Of a stretch of 64,000 nucleotides of DNA, positions 43,804-54,912 are shown one piece after another; the first letter of the stretch is position 1; every line of letters begins with the position of its first letter. This DNA comes from Variovorax sp. S12S4 (GTDB lineage: Bacteria > Pseudomonadota > Gammaproteobacteria > Burkholderiales > Burkholderiaceae_C). Position numbers and translations under genes: made by a program. Below the pieces are notes generated by a model, which searched no databases, had not been told where the DNA came from, and saw nothing but the letters and a program-made list of their open reading frames with translations. The DNA lies in NCBI RefSeq assembly GCF_023195515.1, contig NZ_JALPKR020000002.1:5061001-5125000 (forward strand). The letters are read 5' to 3'.

Positions 43804-45243
43804 TCAGGCTTCCGGCGCGATGGCCTCGGCGTACTCGTACAGCGCACCAAGAATTTCTTCGCCGCGCTCGTCCGCCGTTTCAGACAGCGCATCGACTTCG
43901 CTGAACAGCATTTCGATAGTGCGCGCCCCGCCCTCGCCCTTGAAGAGCCGCGCGACGCGCAGCGCCTCCCAGCGTTCGGTTTCCTCGGGGCTGAGAAGCT
44001 CCGGCCAATTGCGCGCCCGGTAGCGGAAGAGGATTTCCTCGAGGCGGCCATCGTCAAAACCGGTACGGTCCTTCGCGAGTTCCTCGGGCGACAGCGCGCG
44101 CAGCTGGTTCAGCCGGCGCCTGTCCGCATTGCCGACGAAGCCGCCATACAGGTCTTCGTCCACATCCGGCGTGGCCTCCTTGGGGCGGGCGTACACCTGC
44201 GACCAGATGGCGCTCATGTCGGGCAGGTCGCGTGCGATGGCCGCGTGCCGCATGGCCGCGTCGAGATCGACGTTCCAGCGCTCGGCCATGGCGGGCGCCA
44301 GCGTGCGCAGGTTGCCGACGACCATCGGCGACTTGTTGAGGTGAATGCCCTTCAGCGGCAGGCGGACCACGCCTTCGGGCAGGTCTGCGGTGCGCGTGAA
44401 AAGGCGCAGGCGCAGGGTCTCCACGTCGATGTCGCGCAGCTCGCTCGGGTCGTGCGCCAGATCCCAGGCGAGGAGTTCGTTCTTGTTCGTCGGGTGACTC
44501 GCAAGCGGCCACATCACGCTGAGGCACCCGCGCTCGACCGGGAACATGCCCGAAATGTGCAGGAAAGGCTTGGCCGTTTCCCGCATGGCCGGCAGACCGA
44601 GTTCGCTGGCCACGCGGTCCTTCTTGTGCAGGCCGAAGGCGAATTCGAAGAGCTTGGGCCGGCGCTCGCGAATCAGCCGGGCCAGCGCGATGGTGGCGCG
44701 CACGTCGGAAAGCGCATCGTGCGCAGATTCATGCAGCAATCCGTTGGCGCGCGCTAGGTCCTCGAGCTTGAAGCTGGGCTTGCCGTCTTCCTTCTTCGGC
44801 CACTCGATGCCGTCGGGCCGCAGCGCGTAGGTCAGGCGCACCACGTCGAGCAGGTCCCACCGGCCGCAGTCGTTCTGCCATTCGCGCGCATAGGGGTCGA
44901 TGAGATTGCGCCAGAACAAAAAGCGCGTGACCTCGTCGTCGAAGCGGATGGTGTTGTAGCCCACGCCGATGGTGCCGGGCTGAGAGAAGGCCTTCTCGAT
45001 CTGCGCGGCGAAGGCATGCTCTGGAATGCCGCGCTCCAGGCAGACCTGCGGCGTGATGCCGGTGATCAGGCAGGCCTCAGGGCTGGGCAGGTAGTCGGGC
45101 GCCGGCTTGCAATAGATCATCAGCGGCTCGCCGATCTCGTTCAGCTCCGCGTCGGTGCGAATGGCGGCGAATTGCGAAGGCCGGTCGCGGCGCGGCACGG
45201 CGCCGAAGGTTTCGTAGTCGTGCCAGAGAAAGGTGTGGTTCAT
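43804..45243 (-). CDS. sbcB: Exodeoxyribonuclease I (SbcB)
   Basis: A 479-residue single-strand 3'-5' exonuclease of the DnaQ superfamily. Catalytic acidic residues start at WHDYETFG (about residues 8-15), and further Exo motifs lie in GVGYNTIRFDDEV and LLHESAHDALSDVRAT. The C-terminal SH3-like and helical regions include IHLNKSPMVVGNL. It acts in mismatch repair and recombination. It abuts the cardiolipin synthase gene with no gap. Confidence 0.95.
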   Translation of the reverse strand: MNHTFLWHDYETFGAVPRRDRPSQFAAIRTDAELNEIGEPLMIYCKPAPDYLPSPEACLITGITPQVCLERGIPEHAFAAQIEKAFSQPGTIGVGYNTIRFDDEVTRFLFWRNLIDPYAREWQNDCGRWDLLDVVRLTYALRPDGIEWPKKEDGKPSFKLEDLARANGLLHESAHDALSDVRATIALARLIRERRPKLFEFAFGLHKKDRVASELGLPAMRETAKPFLHISGMFPVERGCLSVMWPLASHPTNKNELLAWDLAHDPSELRDIDVETLRLRLFTRTADLPEGVVRLPLKGIHLNKSPMVVGNLRTLAPAMAERWNVDLDAAMRHAAIARDLPDMSAIWSQVYARPKEATPDVDEDLYGGFVGNADRRRLNQLRALSPEELAKDRTGFDDGRLEEILFRYRARNWPELLSPEETERWEALRVARLFKGEGGARTIEMLFSEVDALSETADERGEEILGALYEYAEAIAPEA

Positions 45244-46689
45244 TCAGAGCAGGGGAGAAAACAATCGTGCAATCGCGTCGCCAAGGCGGCGCCAGAAACT
45301 CTGCGGGCGGTTGGCGCGCACCGCGCCGGAACTGTGGAGGTCGGTTTCGAACTGCGCCGCCAAGGGGCGCGCCAGCTCGGGCCCGTAGACCACTGCGCTC
45401 ACCTCGAAATTGAGCCTGAAGCTGCGGTTGTCGAAATTTGCGGTACCGATCATCGCGCAATGGTCGTCGACCACCAAGGTCTTGGAGTGCAGCATGCGCG
45501 CCTTGTACTCCCACACCTTCACGCCGGCCGCAATCAGTTCGTCGAAATAGGAGCGCGCGGCGGCGCTCACAATGGCCGAATCGCTGCGGCGAGGCACCAG
45601 CAGGCGCACGTCGACGCCGCGCAGCGCCGCGCTGGTGAGCGCCATCATCGCGGGCTCGCCGGGCACGAAGTACGGGGTGGTGAGCCAGGCGCGTTCGCTG
45701 GCCGAATGAATGGCCTCCACATGCATGCGGTGGATGGGCTCGAGCATGTTGTCGGGGCCGCTGGTCACAATTTGCACAGGAATGTCGCCCGCCTCCACCT
45801 GCGGCAGCATGGCGCCCATCAGGTGGTCCATGTTGCGGAGGTCTTCGCCGGTGGCGTAGGCCCAGTCTTCGAGAAAGGTGGTCTGGAGCCAGCGTACCGC
45901 GCTGCCCTCGATGCGCAGGTGCACGTCGTGGTAGGCGTCGGGCCGCGTGCGCTTGTCTTCCTCGTCGGTGATGTTGACGCCGCCGGTAAAGCCCACGCGA
46001 CCGTCGCACACCACGATCTTGCGGTGAGTGCGGTAGTTGGTTACCGGCCGAAGGCGCCGGCCGATGCGCGTGTCATGGAATAGCGCAACCTCCACGCCCG
46101 CGGCAACAAGCGGCGCCATGAACTTGCGGCCAATGCGCTTGGAACCCAGCGCGTCCAGCAGAAGGCGCACCGCCACGCCCTGCCGGGCGCGTTCTACCAA
46201 GAGGTCGCGCAGCGCAGTGCCGATCTTGTCAGGCTCGAAGATGTAGTACTCGAGGTGGATGTGGTCTTGCGCTTCGCGCACCGCATCGAAGATGGCGTCG
46301 AAGGTGCGCGCGCCGCCCGAAAGCAGCTCGACGCCCGTGGCGCTGGAAACCGGCAGCCCGCAAGCTGCGGTACCCAGCCTCGCCATCTGCTGCAGCGCCG
46401 GCGGCGCATTCTGTGCGGCGTCTCGCAGCCGCGCCAGCTCGCCCTGCGTATGAGCCTTAGCACGGCTGCGCAGGCGCTTGACGCGCTGCTTGCGCAAGCG
46501 CTGCGGCCCCAGGAAGTAATAGATGACGAAGCCCGCAAACGGCAACAGCGCCAGCGACAGGATCCAGCTCATCGTGGACACCGGCGCGCGCTTCTGCATC
46601 ACGATCCAGACCGACAGCACGGCGATATAGCCGCTCCAGGCCAAAGAGAGGCCGGTTTTCCATTCCTGACTGAGCTCGGGGAGGATCAA
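45244..46689 (-). CDS. cls: Cardiolipin synthase (PLD superfamily)
   Basis: A 481-residue membrane enzyme that joins phosphatidylglycerols. Two N-terminal helices (about residues 14-32 and 40-60) anchor it. Two HxK PLD motifs, NYRTHRKIVVCDG (about residues 218-230) and MLHSKTLVVDDHCAMIGTAN (about residue 397), are the catalytic histidines. SSGAVRANRP near the C-terminus is normal. It is followed directly by sbcB and is separated from clpA by a terminator. Confidence 0.93.
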   Translation of the reverse strand: MILPELSQEWKTGLSLAWSGYIAVLSVWIVMQKRAPVSTMSWILSLALLPFAGFVIYYFLGPQRLRKQRVKRLRSRAKAHTQGELARLRDAAQNAPPALQQMARLGTAACGLPVSSATGVELLSGGARTFDAIFDAVREAQDHIHLEYYIFEPDKIGTALRDLLVERARQGVAVRLLLDALGSKRIGRKFMAPLVAAGVEVALFHDTRIGRRLRPVTNYRTHRKIVVCDGRVGFTGGVNITDEEDKRTRPDAYHDVHLRIEGSAVRWLQTTFLEDWAYATGEDLRNMDHLMGAMLPQVEAGDIPVQIVTSGPDNMLEPIHRMHVEAIHSASERAWLTTPYFVPGEPAMMALTSAALRGVDVRLLVPRRSDSAIVSAAARSYFDELIAAGVKVWEYKARMLHSKTLVVDDHCAMIGTANFDNRSFRLNFEVSAVVYGPELARPLAAQFETDLHSSGAVRANRPQSFWRRLGDAIARLFSPLL

Positions 46690-46726
46690 AGTAAAACTGC
46701 GTACGGGGTAAGTTCCGGCCCCAAAG

Positions 46727-46758
46727 AAAAGGCCGGCAGCGAATGCTACCGGCCTTTT
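46727..46758. terminator. Terminator between clpA and cls
   Basis: AAAAGGCCGG and CCGGCCTTTT pair across a 12-base loop with T residues on either strand. It lies 49 bases after the clpA stop and ends the clpS-clpA transcript before cls. Confidence 0.8.
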
Positions 46759-46806
46759 GAGTGTTGCCAGGATTACCGCGGAACCGGCGTTGCCGGCCCC
46801 GCTTCT

Positions 46807-49128
<2,322 letters not shown>

Positions 49129-49195
49129 GTGATTTCCTTTTGCCTTGCTGTAAATAAGTTCTCAGATGGGTTGGAGCTTGCGCAATTCAACTGGT

Positions 49196-49555
49196 TCACG
49201 CAACAGGCTCGCTCACGCACTGCAGCGGATGTCCGGCCTGGTGCGCCGCCTCCATCACCTGGTTGACCTTGGTGGCCGCCAGGTCGCGGGAATAAACCCC
49301 ACAAACTCCGCGGCCATCGAGATGAATCTTTAGCATGATCTGGGTCGCGGTTTCGCGATCCTTGTTGAAATATTCTTGCAGGACGACGATTACGAACTCC
49401 ATGGGGGTGTAGTCGTCGTTCAGCATGACCACTTGGTACATCTGGGGTGGCGCGGTTTTTTGCGGCCGCCGCTCCAGAACGACCGAATCTCCGTCATCCC
49501 CTGCCGGTTTCTGGGCCGGCGGAGTGCTGGGAGTCTTGGGAATTCTCGTTGCCAT
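49196..49555 (-). CDS. clpS: ATP-dependent Clp protease adaptor ClpS
   Basis: A 119-residue N-end rule adaptor. A flexible N-terminus of about 37 residues ([16 protein letters not shown]) leads to the core [23 protein letters not shown], where the Asn-Asp and the hydrophobic pocket residues bind destabilising N-terminal residues. It pairs with ClpA downstream. The ATG before ATRIPKTP was chosen; an upstream open frame is not family-like. Confidence 0.96.
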   Translation of the reverse strand: MATRIPKTPSTPPAQKPAGDDGDSVVLERRPQKTAPPQMYQVVMLNDDYTPMEFVIVVLQEYFNKDRETATQIMLKIHLDGRGVCGVYSRDLAATKVNQVMEAAHQAGHPLQCVSEPVA

Positions 49556-49634
49556 AAAAAAGATTCTATAGAGCGTGCAAGCACCGTGCCGGCGCAAGAA
49601 GACTTGGTGGCGCGTAATCGACAAATCAAGGGGC

Positions 49635-49712
49635 TTGCGTCGTGTGCGACACCACAAACGACGCAAAAAAACTCTGCCGTTTGCGCATGCTGCACGCGTA
49701 AATACTACGCGT
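49635..49712. promoter_or_regulatory. Two inverted repeats in the clpS upstream region
   Basis: TTGCGTCGT and ACGACGCAA (nine bases each, 14-base spacer, 49635-49666) and ACGCGTA-AATAC-TACGCGT (49694-49712) are both perfect. They lie in the 317-base gap between clpS and icd, upstream of clpS. Neither is followed by a T tract, so they look like protein-binding sites or RNA structure rather than terminators. The rest of the gap holds only the icd terminator and no ORF I trust. Confidence 0.5.
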
Positions 49713-49794
49713 CGCGCACTTTGAAAAAAATCAGTATTTGGAGCAGGGTGTGCCATTTCTCCAACTGGCGCGGCTGCGGCGTGCCGAAAGAAGA

Positions 49795-49828
49795 AAGGCC
49801 CCCGAGACCGTTAGATCTCGAGGGCCTT
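49795..49828 (-). terminator. Terminator of icd
   Basis: AAAGGCC with GAGA pairs with TCTC and GGCCTT on either side of a short loop, with a purine/T-rich tail on the minus strand, 44 bases after the icd stop. Confidence 0.7.
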
Positions 49829-49872
49829 GGCTCACGGCGCCCGGGGCGCCAAAGCGCTATTGCTCGCGCAAT

Positions 49873-51132
49873 TTACATGTGGTCGATCATGACCTGGCCG
49901 AAGCCCGAGCAGCTCACCTGCGTGGCGCCGTCCATCAGGCGGGCGAAGTCATAGGTGACCTTCTTGCTGGCAATGGACTTTTCCATCGAGCTGATGATCA
50001 GGTCGGCGGCTTCGGTCCAGCCCATGTGGCGCAGCATCATTTCGGCCGAGAGGATTTCGGAACCGGGGTTCACGTAGTCCTTGCCGGCGTACTTGGGAGC
50101 GGTGCCGTGGGTGGCTTCGAACATGGCGACGGTGTCGCTCAGGTTGGCGCCCGGGGCAATGCCGATGCCGCCGACTTGCGCGGCCAGGGCGTCGGACACG
50201 TAGTCGCCGTTGAGGTTCAGCGTGGCAATCACGCTGTACTCGGCGGGGCGCAGGAGAATCTGCTGCAGGAAGGCGTCGGCAATGCTGTCCTTGACCGTGA
50301 TTTCCTTGCCCGTCTTGGGGTTCTTGAACTTCATCCACGGGCCGCCATCGATCAGCTCGGCGCCGAATTCCTTGGCAGCCAGCGAATAGGCCCAGTCACG
50401 GAAGCCACCTTCGGTGAACTTCATGATGTTGCCCTTGTGCACGATGGTCACGCTGGGCTTGTCGTTGTCGACCGCGTACTGCAGCGCCTTGCGCACGAGG
50501 CGCTCGGTGCCTTCCTTCGATACGGGCTTCACGCCGATGCCGGAGGTGTTGGGGAAGCGGATCTTCTTGACGCCCAGTTCGTCCTGCAGGAACTTGATGA
50601 GCTTCTTGGCCTTGTCGCTCTCGGCTTCGAACTCGATGCCGGCGTAAATGTCTTCCGAGTTCTCGCGGAAGATGACCATGTTGGTCTTGTGCGGCTCGCG
50701 CACCGGGCTGGGCACGCCTTCGAAATACTGGATGGGGCGCAGGCAGACGTACAGGTCGAGTTCCTGGCGCAGCGCAACGTTCAGCGAGCGGATGCCGCCG
50801 CCCACGGGCGTGGTCAGCGGGCCCTTGATGGAAACCACGTAGTCGCGCACGGCGTGCAGCGTTTCTTCGGGCAGCCAGACGTCGGGGCCGTAGACCTTGG
50901 TCGACTTTTCGCCGGCATAGACTTCCATCCAGTGGATCTTCTTCTTGCCGCCGTAGGCCTTGGCAACCGCTGCATCCACCACCTTCAGCATCACGGGGGT
51001 GATGTCCAGACCCGTGCCGTCGCCTTCGATGAAGGGAATGATCGGCTGATCAGGCACATTGAGCGAGTTGTCGGCGTTGACCGTGATCTTCTGGCCTTCG
51101 GCCGGGACTTTGATGTGCTGGTAGCTGGACAT
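49873..51132 (-). CDS. icd: NADP-dependent isocitrate dehydrogenase
   Basis: A 419-residue TCA-cycle enzyme, close in length to E. coli Icd (416). Substrate and phosphorylation region [20 protein letters not shown] (the Ser of the RSLN motif is regulated by AceK in E. coli) is present. [20 protein letters not shown] and the C-terminal [22 protein letters not shown] bind cofactor and complete the site. The ATG before [12 protein letters not shown] fits the family although the frame is open 34 codons further. Confidence 0.97.
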   Translation of the reverse strand: MSSYQHIKVPAEGQKITVNADNSLNVPDQPIIPFIEGDGTGLDITPVMLKVVDAAVAKAYGGKKKIHWMEVYAGEKSTKVYGPDVWLPEETLHAVRDYVVSIKGPLTTPVGGGIRSLNVALRQELDLYVCLRPIQYFEGVPSPVREPHKTNMVIFRENSEDIYAGIEFEAESDKAKKLIKFLQDELGVKKIRFPNTSGIGVKPVSKEGTERLVRKALQYAVDNDKPSVTIVHKGNIMKFTEGGFRDWAYSLAAKEFGAELIDGGPWMKFKNPKTGKEITVKDSIADAFLQQILLRPAEYSVIATLNLNGDYVSDALAAQVGGIGIAPGANLSDTVAMFEATHGTAPKYAGKDYVNPGSEILSAEMMLRHMGWTEAADLIISSMEKSIASKKVTYDFARLMDGATQVSCSGFGQVMIDHM

Positions 51133-51351
51133 GAGGGGGGATGACTCCGGGAGTGACGTAATTCGGACGACTGTCTGCGAATTCAGACAGCGACGGGGAA
51201 TCGCTGTACAGCCCGCGAACAAATCGCTGTACATTTTAGACGCAACCCATCAGCAAGCGTTTGTCAACCTGCGAGCCAATGGCTTCGTTAGTGGCTGACC
51301 TTCTGCTCGCCGGGAGGCGTTTCCAACCAATTCTCGATAGAGGAATCATCA

Positions 51352-51675
51352 ATGAGCAAAATTCTCGCAGTCATGATCGCTGGCTTGTTCGCCGCTGGCG
51401 CTTACGCCCAGAACCCCACCGGCACCACGCCCGAGCAAGGCAACGCTACCAACAGCAAGCCGCAAGCCCGCGCTGAAGCCAAGAAGGAAGCCAAGCCCGC
51501 CGGTCAAGTGGCTGCGCCCGCTGGCGACATCGCCAAGACGCCCGAAGGCGGCGCCATCGGCACCGACAAGGCTGCTGCATCCGGCGAAAAGCGCGCTGAA
51601 ACGCGCGACCAGCGTCGTCGCAACAAGGACGGCAGCGTCAAGCGCAAGTCGACCCAAGGCAGCACCCCGAAGTAA
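51352..51675 (+). CDS. Small secreted Ala/Lys-rich protein 1
   Basis: A 107-residue protein. Its signal peptide (KILAVMIAGLFAAGAYA) is followed by a low-complexity mature part rich in Ala, Lys, Thr, Gly and Pro, ending in a basic RDQRRRNKDGSVKRKS. The ribosome site is AGAGGA. The signal peptide is nearly identical in plan to that of the next small gene, so the two look like relatives. Function unknown. Confidence 0.8.
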   Translation: MSKILAVMIAGLFAAGAYAQNPTGTTPEQGNATNSKPQARAEAKKEAKPAGQVAAPAGDIAKTPEGGAIGTDKAAASGEKRAETRDQRRRNKDGSVKRKSTQGSTPK

Positions 51676-51693
51676 TTCGGCCAGCCGCACAAG

Positions 51694-51721
51694 AAAAGCG
51701 CTCTCCGGAGCGCTTTTTTTT
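51694..51721 (+). terminator. Terminator after small secreted protein 1
   Basis: AGCGCT and AGCGCT, extended by A/T pairs, enclose a six-base loop and lead into a run of T residues. Confidence 0.85.
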
Positions 51722-51827
51722 CGCCTGCATTGGCGGCGCGGCTGTCAACCGGGGCGAACGGCTGACGCGTTGAAGCTTGGCCTTCTCGCGAAGGTGATCC
51801 ATATCAACAATCTCAAAGGATGTCTTC

Positions 51828-52031
51828 ATGAACAAGCTGCTCGCAGCCCTCGTCGCCGGTCTTTTCGCAGCCGGTGCTTTTGCCCAACAAGCCGAACCGG
51901 CGCCCAAGGTGGACGCGCCTGTGGCGGCTGCCGCGCACAAGGCCAAGCAACCCGCCAAACACGCAGTGAAGAAGCACAAGGCGCGCCACCACGCGGCCAA
52001 GGCGCACGCGGCTGCAGCCAAGAAGGTGTAA
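51828..52031 (+). CDS. Small secreted His/Lys/Ala-rich protein 2
   Basis: A 67-residue protein with signal peptide MNKLLAALVAGLFAAGAFA and a mature part of His, Lys and Ala repeats (KHAVKKHKARHHAAKAHAA). It has AAAGGA upstream. Its basic, His-rich composition suggests binding of metals or anions, but that is a guess. The signal peptide resembles the previous gene, suggesting duplication. Confidence 0.8.
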   Translation: MNKLLAALVAGLFAAGAFAQQAEPAPKVDAPVAAAAHKAKQPAKHAVKKHKARHHAAKAHAAAAKKV

Positions 52032-52060
52032 GCTGCCCAGCTCACCGGCACTGCCTGCCA

Positions 52061-52085
52061 ATGCCCGCATCAGCGGGCATTTTTC
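52061..52085 (+). terminator. Terminator after small secreted protein 2
   Basis: ATGCCCGC and GCGGGCAT around an ATCA loop are followed by TTTTCT. Confidence 0.85.
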
Positions 52086-52125
52086 TTGGCCCCGCGCCTT
52101 TGAACCCGCCTTGAAAGAAGCCTCG

Positions 52126-52587
52126 ATGTTCCAGCGTTTCGCCGCCCTGCTCCTGCTCGCCGCCTCCTTGATCGGCCCGGCGCAGGCACAACAACAGCAA
52201 CCCCAGACCGACCTCGCACGCACCAAGCTGTCCGTCGGCTTGTACAAGATCGATGCGCAAGTGGCGCAAACACCCCGGCAGCGGGAAATCGGCCTGATGT
52301 TCCGCAAGGAAATGCCGCAGTCCGAAGGCATGATCTTTGTCTTCGAGCAGCCGGCCACCCAATGCTTCTGGATGAGAAACACCTTGCTGCCCCTGACCGC
52401 CGCCTTCGTGGCCGATGATGGCCGCATCGTCAACCTGGTCGATATGCAGCCCATGACCGAGAACTCGCATTGCTCCGAAGAGCCGGTGCGCTACGTGCTC
52501 GAAATGAACCAGGGCTGGTTTGCCAAGAAGAACATCAAGAAAGGCGCCAAGCTGGGCGGCGAGTTGTTTGCCGCCTCCAGGCGCTGA
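52126..52587 (+). CDS. Secreted DUF192 protein
   Basis: A 153-residue protein. Signal peptide MFQRFAALLLLAASLIGPAQA, then the DUF192 core: VAQTPRQREIGLMFRKEMPQ, GMIFVFEQPATQCFWMRNTLLPLTAAF and CSEEPVRYVLEMNQGWF. DUF192 proteins are small periplasmic proteins of unclear role. A TTG with the same frame lies five codons earlier, but the ATG has the signal peptide directly after it. It is followed by a bidirectional terminator shared with sodB. Confidence 0.88.
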   Translation: MFQRFAALLLLAASLIGPAQAQQQQPQTDLARTKLSVGLYKIDAQVAQTPRQREIGLMFRKEMPQSEGMIFVFEQPATQCFWMRNTLLPLTAAFVADDGRIVNLVDMQPMTENSHCSEEPVRYVLEMNQGWFAKKNIKKGAKLGGELFAASRR

Positions 52588-52612
52588 GTCCAGTCCGCCT
52601 GCACGGCCCATG

Positions 52613-52640
52613 AAAAAGCCGACCCGAGGGTCGGCTTTTT
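52613..52640. terminator. Bidirectional terminator between DUF192 gene and sodB
   Basis: AAAAAGCCGACCC and GGTCGGCTTTTT form a strong stem with A/T tails on both sides, between convergent genes. Confidence 0.9.
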
Positions 52641-52656
52641 TATTGGAAAACCCGGT

Positions 52657-53238
52657 TCAGCCGAAGTTCTTGGCCGCGAAGTCCCAGTTCACCAGCTTGG
52701 CCAGGAAGGTCTCGACGAACTTCGGGCGCAGGTTGCGGTAGTCGATGTAATAGGCGTGTTCCCACACGTCCACCGTCAGCACCGGGGTGTCGCCGGTGGT
52801 CAGCGGCGTGCCGGCGGCGCCCATGTTCACGATGTCCACCGAACCGTCGGCCTTCTTCACCAGCCACGTCCAGCCCGAGCCGAAGTTGCCCACGGCCGAC
52901 TTCACGAAGGCTTCCTTGAACGCGTCGTAGCTGCCCCACTTGGCATCGATGGCCTTGGCCAGCGCGCCGGTGGGGGTGCCGCCGCCCTGGGGCTTCATGC
53001 AGTTCCAGAAGAAGGTGTGGTTCCAGATTTGCGCGGCGTTGTTGTAGATGCCGCCGCTGGACTTCTTGACGATCTCCTCGAGCGTCATCGACTCGAACTC
53101 GGTACCCTTTTGCAGGTTGTTCAGGTTCACCACGTAGGCGTTGTGGTGCTTGCCGTAGTGGTACTCGAGGGTTTCCTTCGAGTACTCGGGTGCCAGCGCG
53201 TCAAGCGCATATGGCAGGGGTGGGAGCACATGTTCCAT
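52657..53238 (-). CDS. sodB: Superoxide dismutase, Fe type
   Basis: A 193-residue cytosolic dismutase. The metal ligands are seen in [26 protein letters not shown] and [13 protein letters not shown]. The residues around the second His and the length are as in E. coli SodB, so iron is likely. It is preceded by xseA on the same strand, 50 bases upstream, and ends at a bidirectional terminator. Confidence 0.95.
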   Translation of the reverse strand: MEHVLPPLPYALDALAPEYSKETLEYHYGKHHNAYVVNLNNLQKGTEFESMTLEEIVKKSSGGIYNNAAQIWNHTFFWNCMKPQGGGTPTGALAKAIDAKWGSYDAFKEAFVKSAVGNFGSGWTWLVKKADGSVDIVNMGAAGTPLTTGDTPVLTVDVWEHAYYIDYRNLRPKFVETFLAKLVNWDFAAKNFG

Positions 53239-53288
53239 GGTTTTTTCTCGTGGGTTGGTTGCGGGGAATAAAGGATTCTAGAAAGGAA

Positions 53289-54599
53289 TTACGCACCCGG
53301 CGTCGGACGTGGTCCCGTCTCGCCGGGCGTGACGGTCAGGTCGACCGAGCCATCGGCGAGCCGCGCAACCACGGCGTCGCCCGCCTTCAGTTTCTTTGCG
53401 CTGACGATGGCGCGGCCGTCGGGGCCGGTGAGCCAGGCATAGCCGCGCTGCAGCACCAGGGCCGGGTCGAGCAGCCGAAGGCGCAAGGCCACGCGCTCGA
53501 GGCGCTCGCGCCGCTGCGCCAGCGCGCGCTCGAGCTTCAGCGGGAAATCGGCCGAAATGGAACGTGGCGCATGGGCAAGCCGCTCCGTTCTCGATCGCAA
53601 TGCGTAGTGCAGCCGCTGGGAATGGTGCGCCAACCGAAGCTGCTGGCGGGCCACGAGTGACGAGGGCCGGCCGAGCCGCGCCGCCGCCTGGTCGAGCCGC
53701 TGGCCCAGCGCGTCGAGTCGCGCACCCACCGCATCGCCGAGCCGCTCTTCCAGCAGGTCGATTGCACCGAGCCACGTCGCCTGCGGAGCACTGACGAGTT
53801 CCGCCGCCGCGGTGGGCGTGGGCGCGCGCAGATCGGCGCAAAAGTCGGCAATGGTGAAGTCGGTTTCATGCCCCACACCGCAGACCAGGGGCACGGGGCT
53901 CTGGACGATGGTGCGGGCCAGGGTTTCGTCATTGAAAGCCCAGAGGTCTTCGATGGAGCCGCCGCCCCGCACCAGCAGGATCACGTCGACGGCCGGCTCC
54001 AAGACGTAGAGCGATTGCAGCGCACGAACGAGCTCGGCCGGCGCGCCGGCTCCCTGCACCGCCGCGGGTGCCAAAACCACCGGAATATGCGGAACGCGGC
54101 GCCGCAGCGCCGTGACAACATCGTGCAAGGCCGCCGCGCCGAGAGAGGTGACCAGGCCCACCGAGCGCGGCATGGTGGGCAGCGCCCGCTTGCGCGCGGC
54201 ATCGAAAAGCCCTTCGGCTTCGAGCCGCGCCTTGCGCTGCAGGAACTGCTCGAACAAGGCCCCCTGCCCCGCGCGCTGCAGGCTTTCGACCACCAGTTGC
54301 AGATCGCCACGCGGTTCGTACACCGCCAGGCGCCCGCGCACCTCGACCTGGTCACCGTCCCGCGGCGAAAAATCGAGCAGGCCGGCCGCGCGCCGGAACA
54401 TCGCGCAGCGCAGTTGGCCGGAGGCGTCCTTGAGCGCAAAGTAACAATGTCCACTTGAGGCGCGCGAAAAACCCGAGATTTCGCCGCGCACCGCGACCGG
54501 GTTGAACCGCGCGTCGAGTGCATCGGCAACCGCGCGGCACAACGCCCCGACAGCCCAGATCCGCGGACCCGGTGTGGTATTCGGTTCACGCAAGTTCAC
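53289..54599 (-). CDS. xseA: Exodeoxyribonuclease VII large subunit
   Basis: A 436-residue protein. An OB-fold N-domain (IWAVGALCRAVADALD, then VRGEISGFSRASSGHCYFALKD) precedes the catalytic middle part with VILLVRGGGSIEDLWAFNDE and VCGVGHETDFTIADF. The long C-terminal helical region carries Arg/Gln-rich coiled coil. With XseB it degrades single strands. No ATG lies near the conserved N-terminus; the GTG before NLREPNTTPG was chosen, with a GTG three codons earlier or a TTG two codons later possible. xseB is not adjacent. Confidence 0.93.
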   Translation of the reverse strand: MNLREPNTTPGPRIWAVGALCRAVADALDARFNPVAVRGEISGFSRASSGHCYFALKDASGQLRCAMFRRAAGLLDFSPRDGDQVEVRGRLAVYEPRGDLQLVVESLQRAGQGALFEQFLQRKARLEAEGLFDAARKRALPTMPRSVGLVTSLGAAALHDVVTALRRRVPHIPVVLAPAAVQGAGAPAELVRALQSLYVLEPAVDVILLVRGGGSIEDLWAFNDETLARTIVQSPVPLVCGVGHETDFTIADFCADLRAPTPTAAAELVSAPQATWLGAIDLLEERLGDAVGARLDALGQRLDQAAARLGRPSSLVARQQLRLAHHSQRLHYALRSRTERLAHAPRSISADFPLKLERALAQRRERLERVALRLRLLDPALVLQRGYAWLTGPDGRAIVSAKKLKAGDAVVARLADGSVDLTVTPGETGPRPTPGA

Positions 54600-54802
54600 A
54601 AATCGCACAAGTGGCCGGCAGCCACTCTTCCACAGTGAGCGACCACCCACCGGCCGTGAGCCCCCGATACGAAACAGGCGCACGGTTTGTCGTGCAAGCC
54701 GTTGATTTCATTGAAAAAAGTGCTGCTCAAAATTCAATCGATCTAATGGGAGGCCCGTCCCATGCGGGTCCGGAGCTGTTGCGCATCGGGTTAGTCACAA
54801 AG

Positions 54803-54874
54803 TTATCCACAGAATCTGTGCGTCTTTGCTTACATGCAAACAAGCCGCGTGGCGATGGTGGGCTCGGTGGATAA
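54803..54874. promoter_or_regulatory. DnaA-box-like sites in the 313-base exbB upstream region
   Basis: The gap between xseA and exbB contains a perfect TTATCCACA (54803-54811) and, on the other strand, GTGGATAA (54867-54874), eight of nine bases of the same consensus. There is also a short palindrome ATGGGA-TCCCAT (54746-54763). I see no iron-type Fur box and no ORF I trust here. Binding by DnaA is inferred from motif only. Confidence 0.45.
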
Positions 54875-54912
54875 TCGCCGCGCATTTGCAGTCTACGGGC
54901 CGGAGGATTTTC

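Noticed and set aside
49635..49712. Rho-independent terminators upstream of clpS
   Set aside because: The stems are perfect but no T tract follows on either strand.
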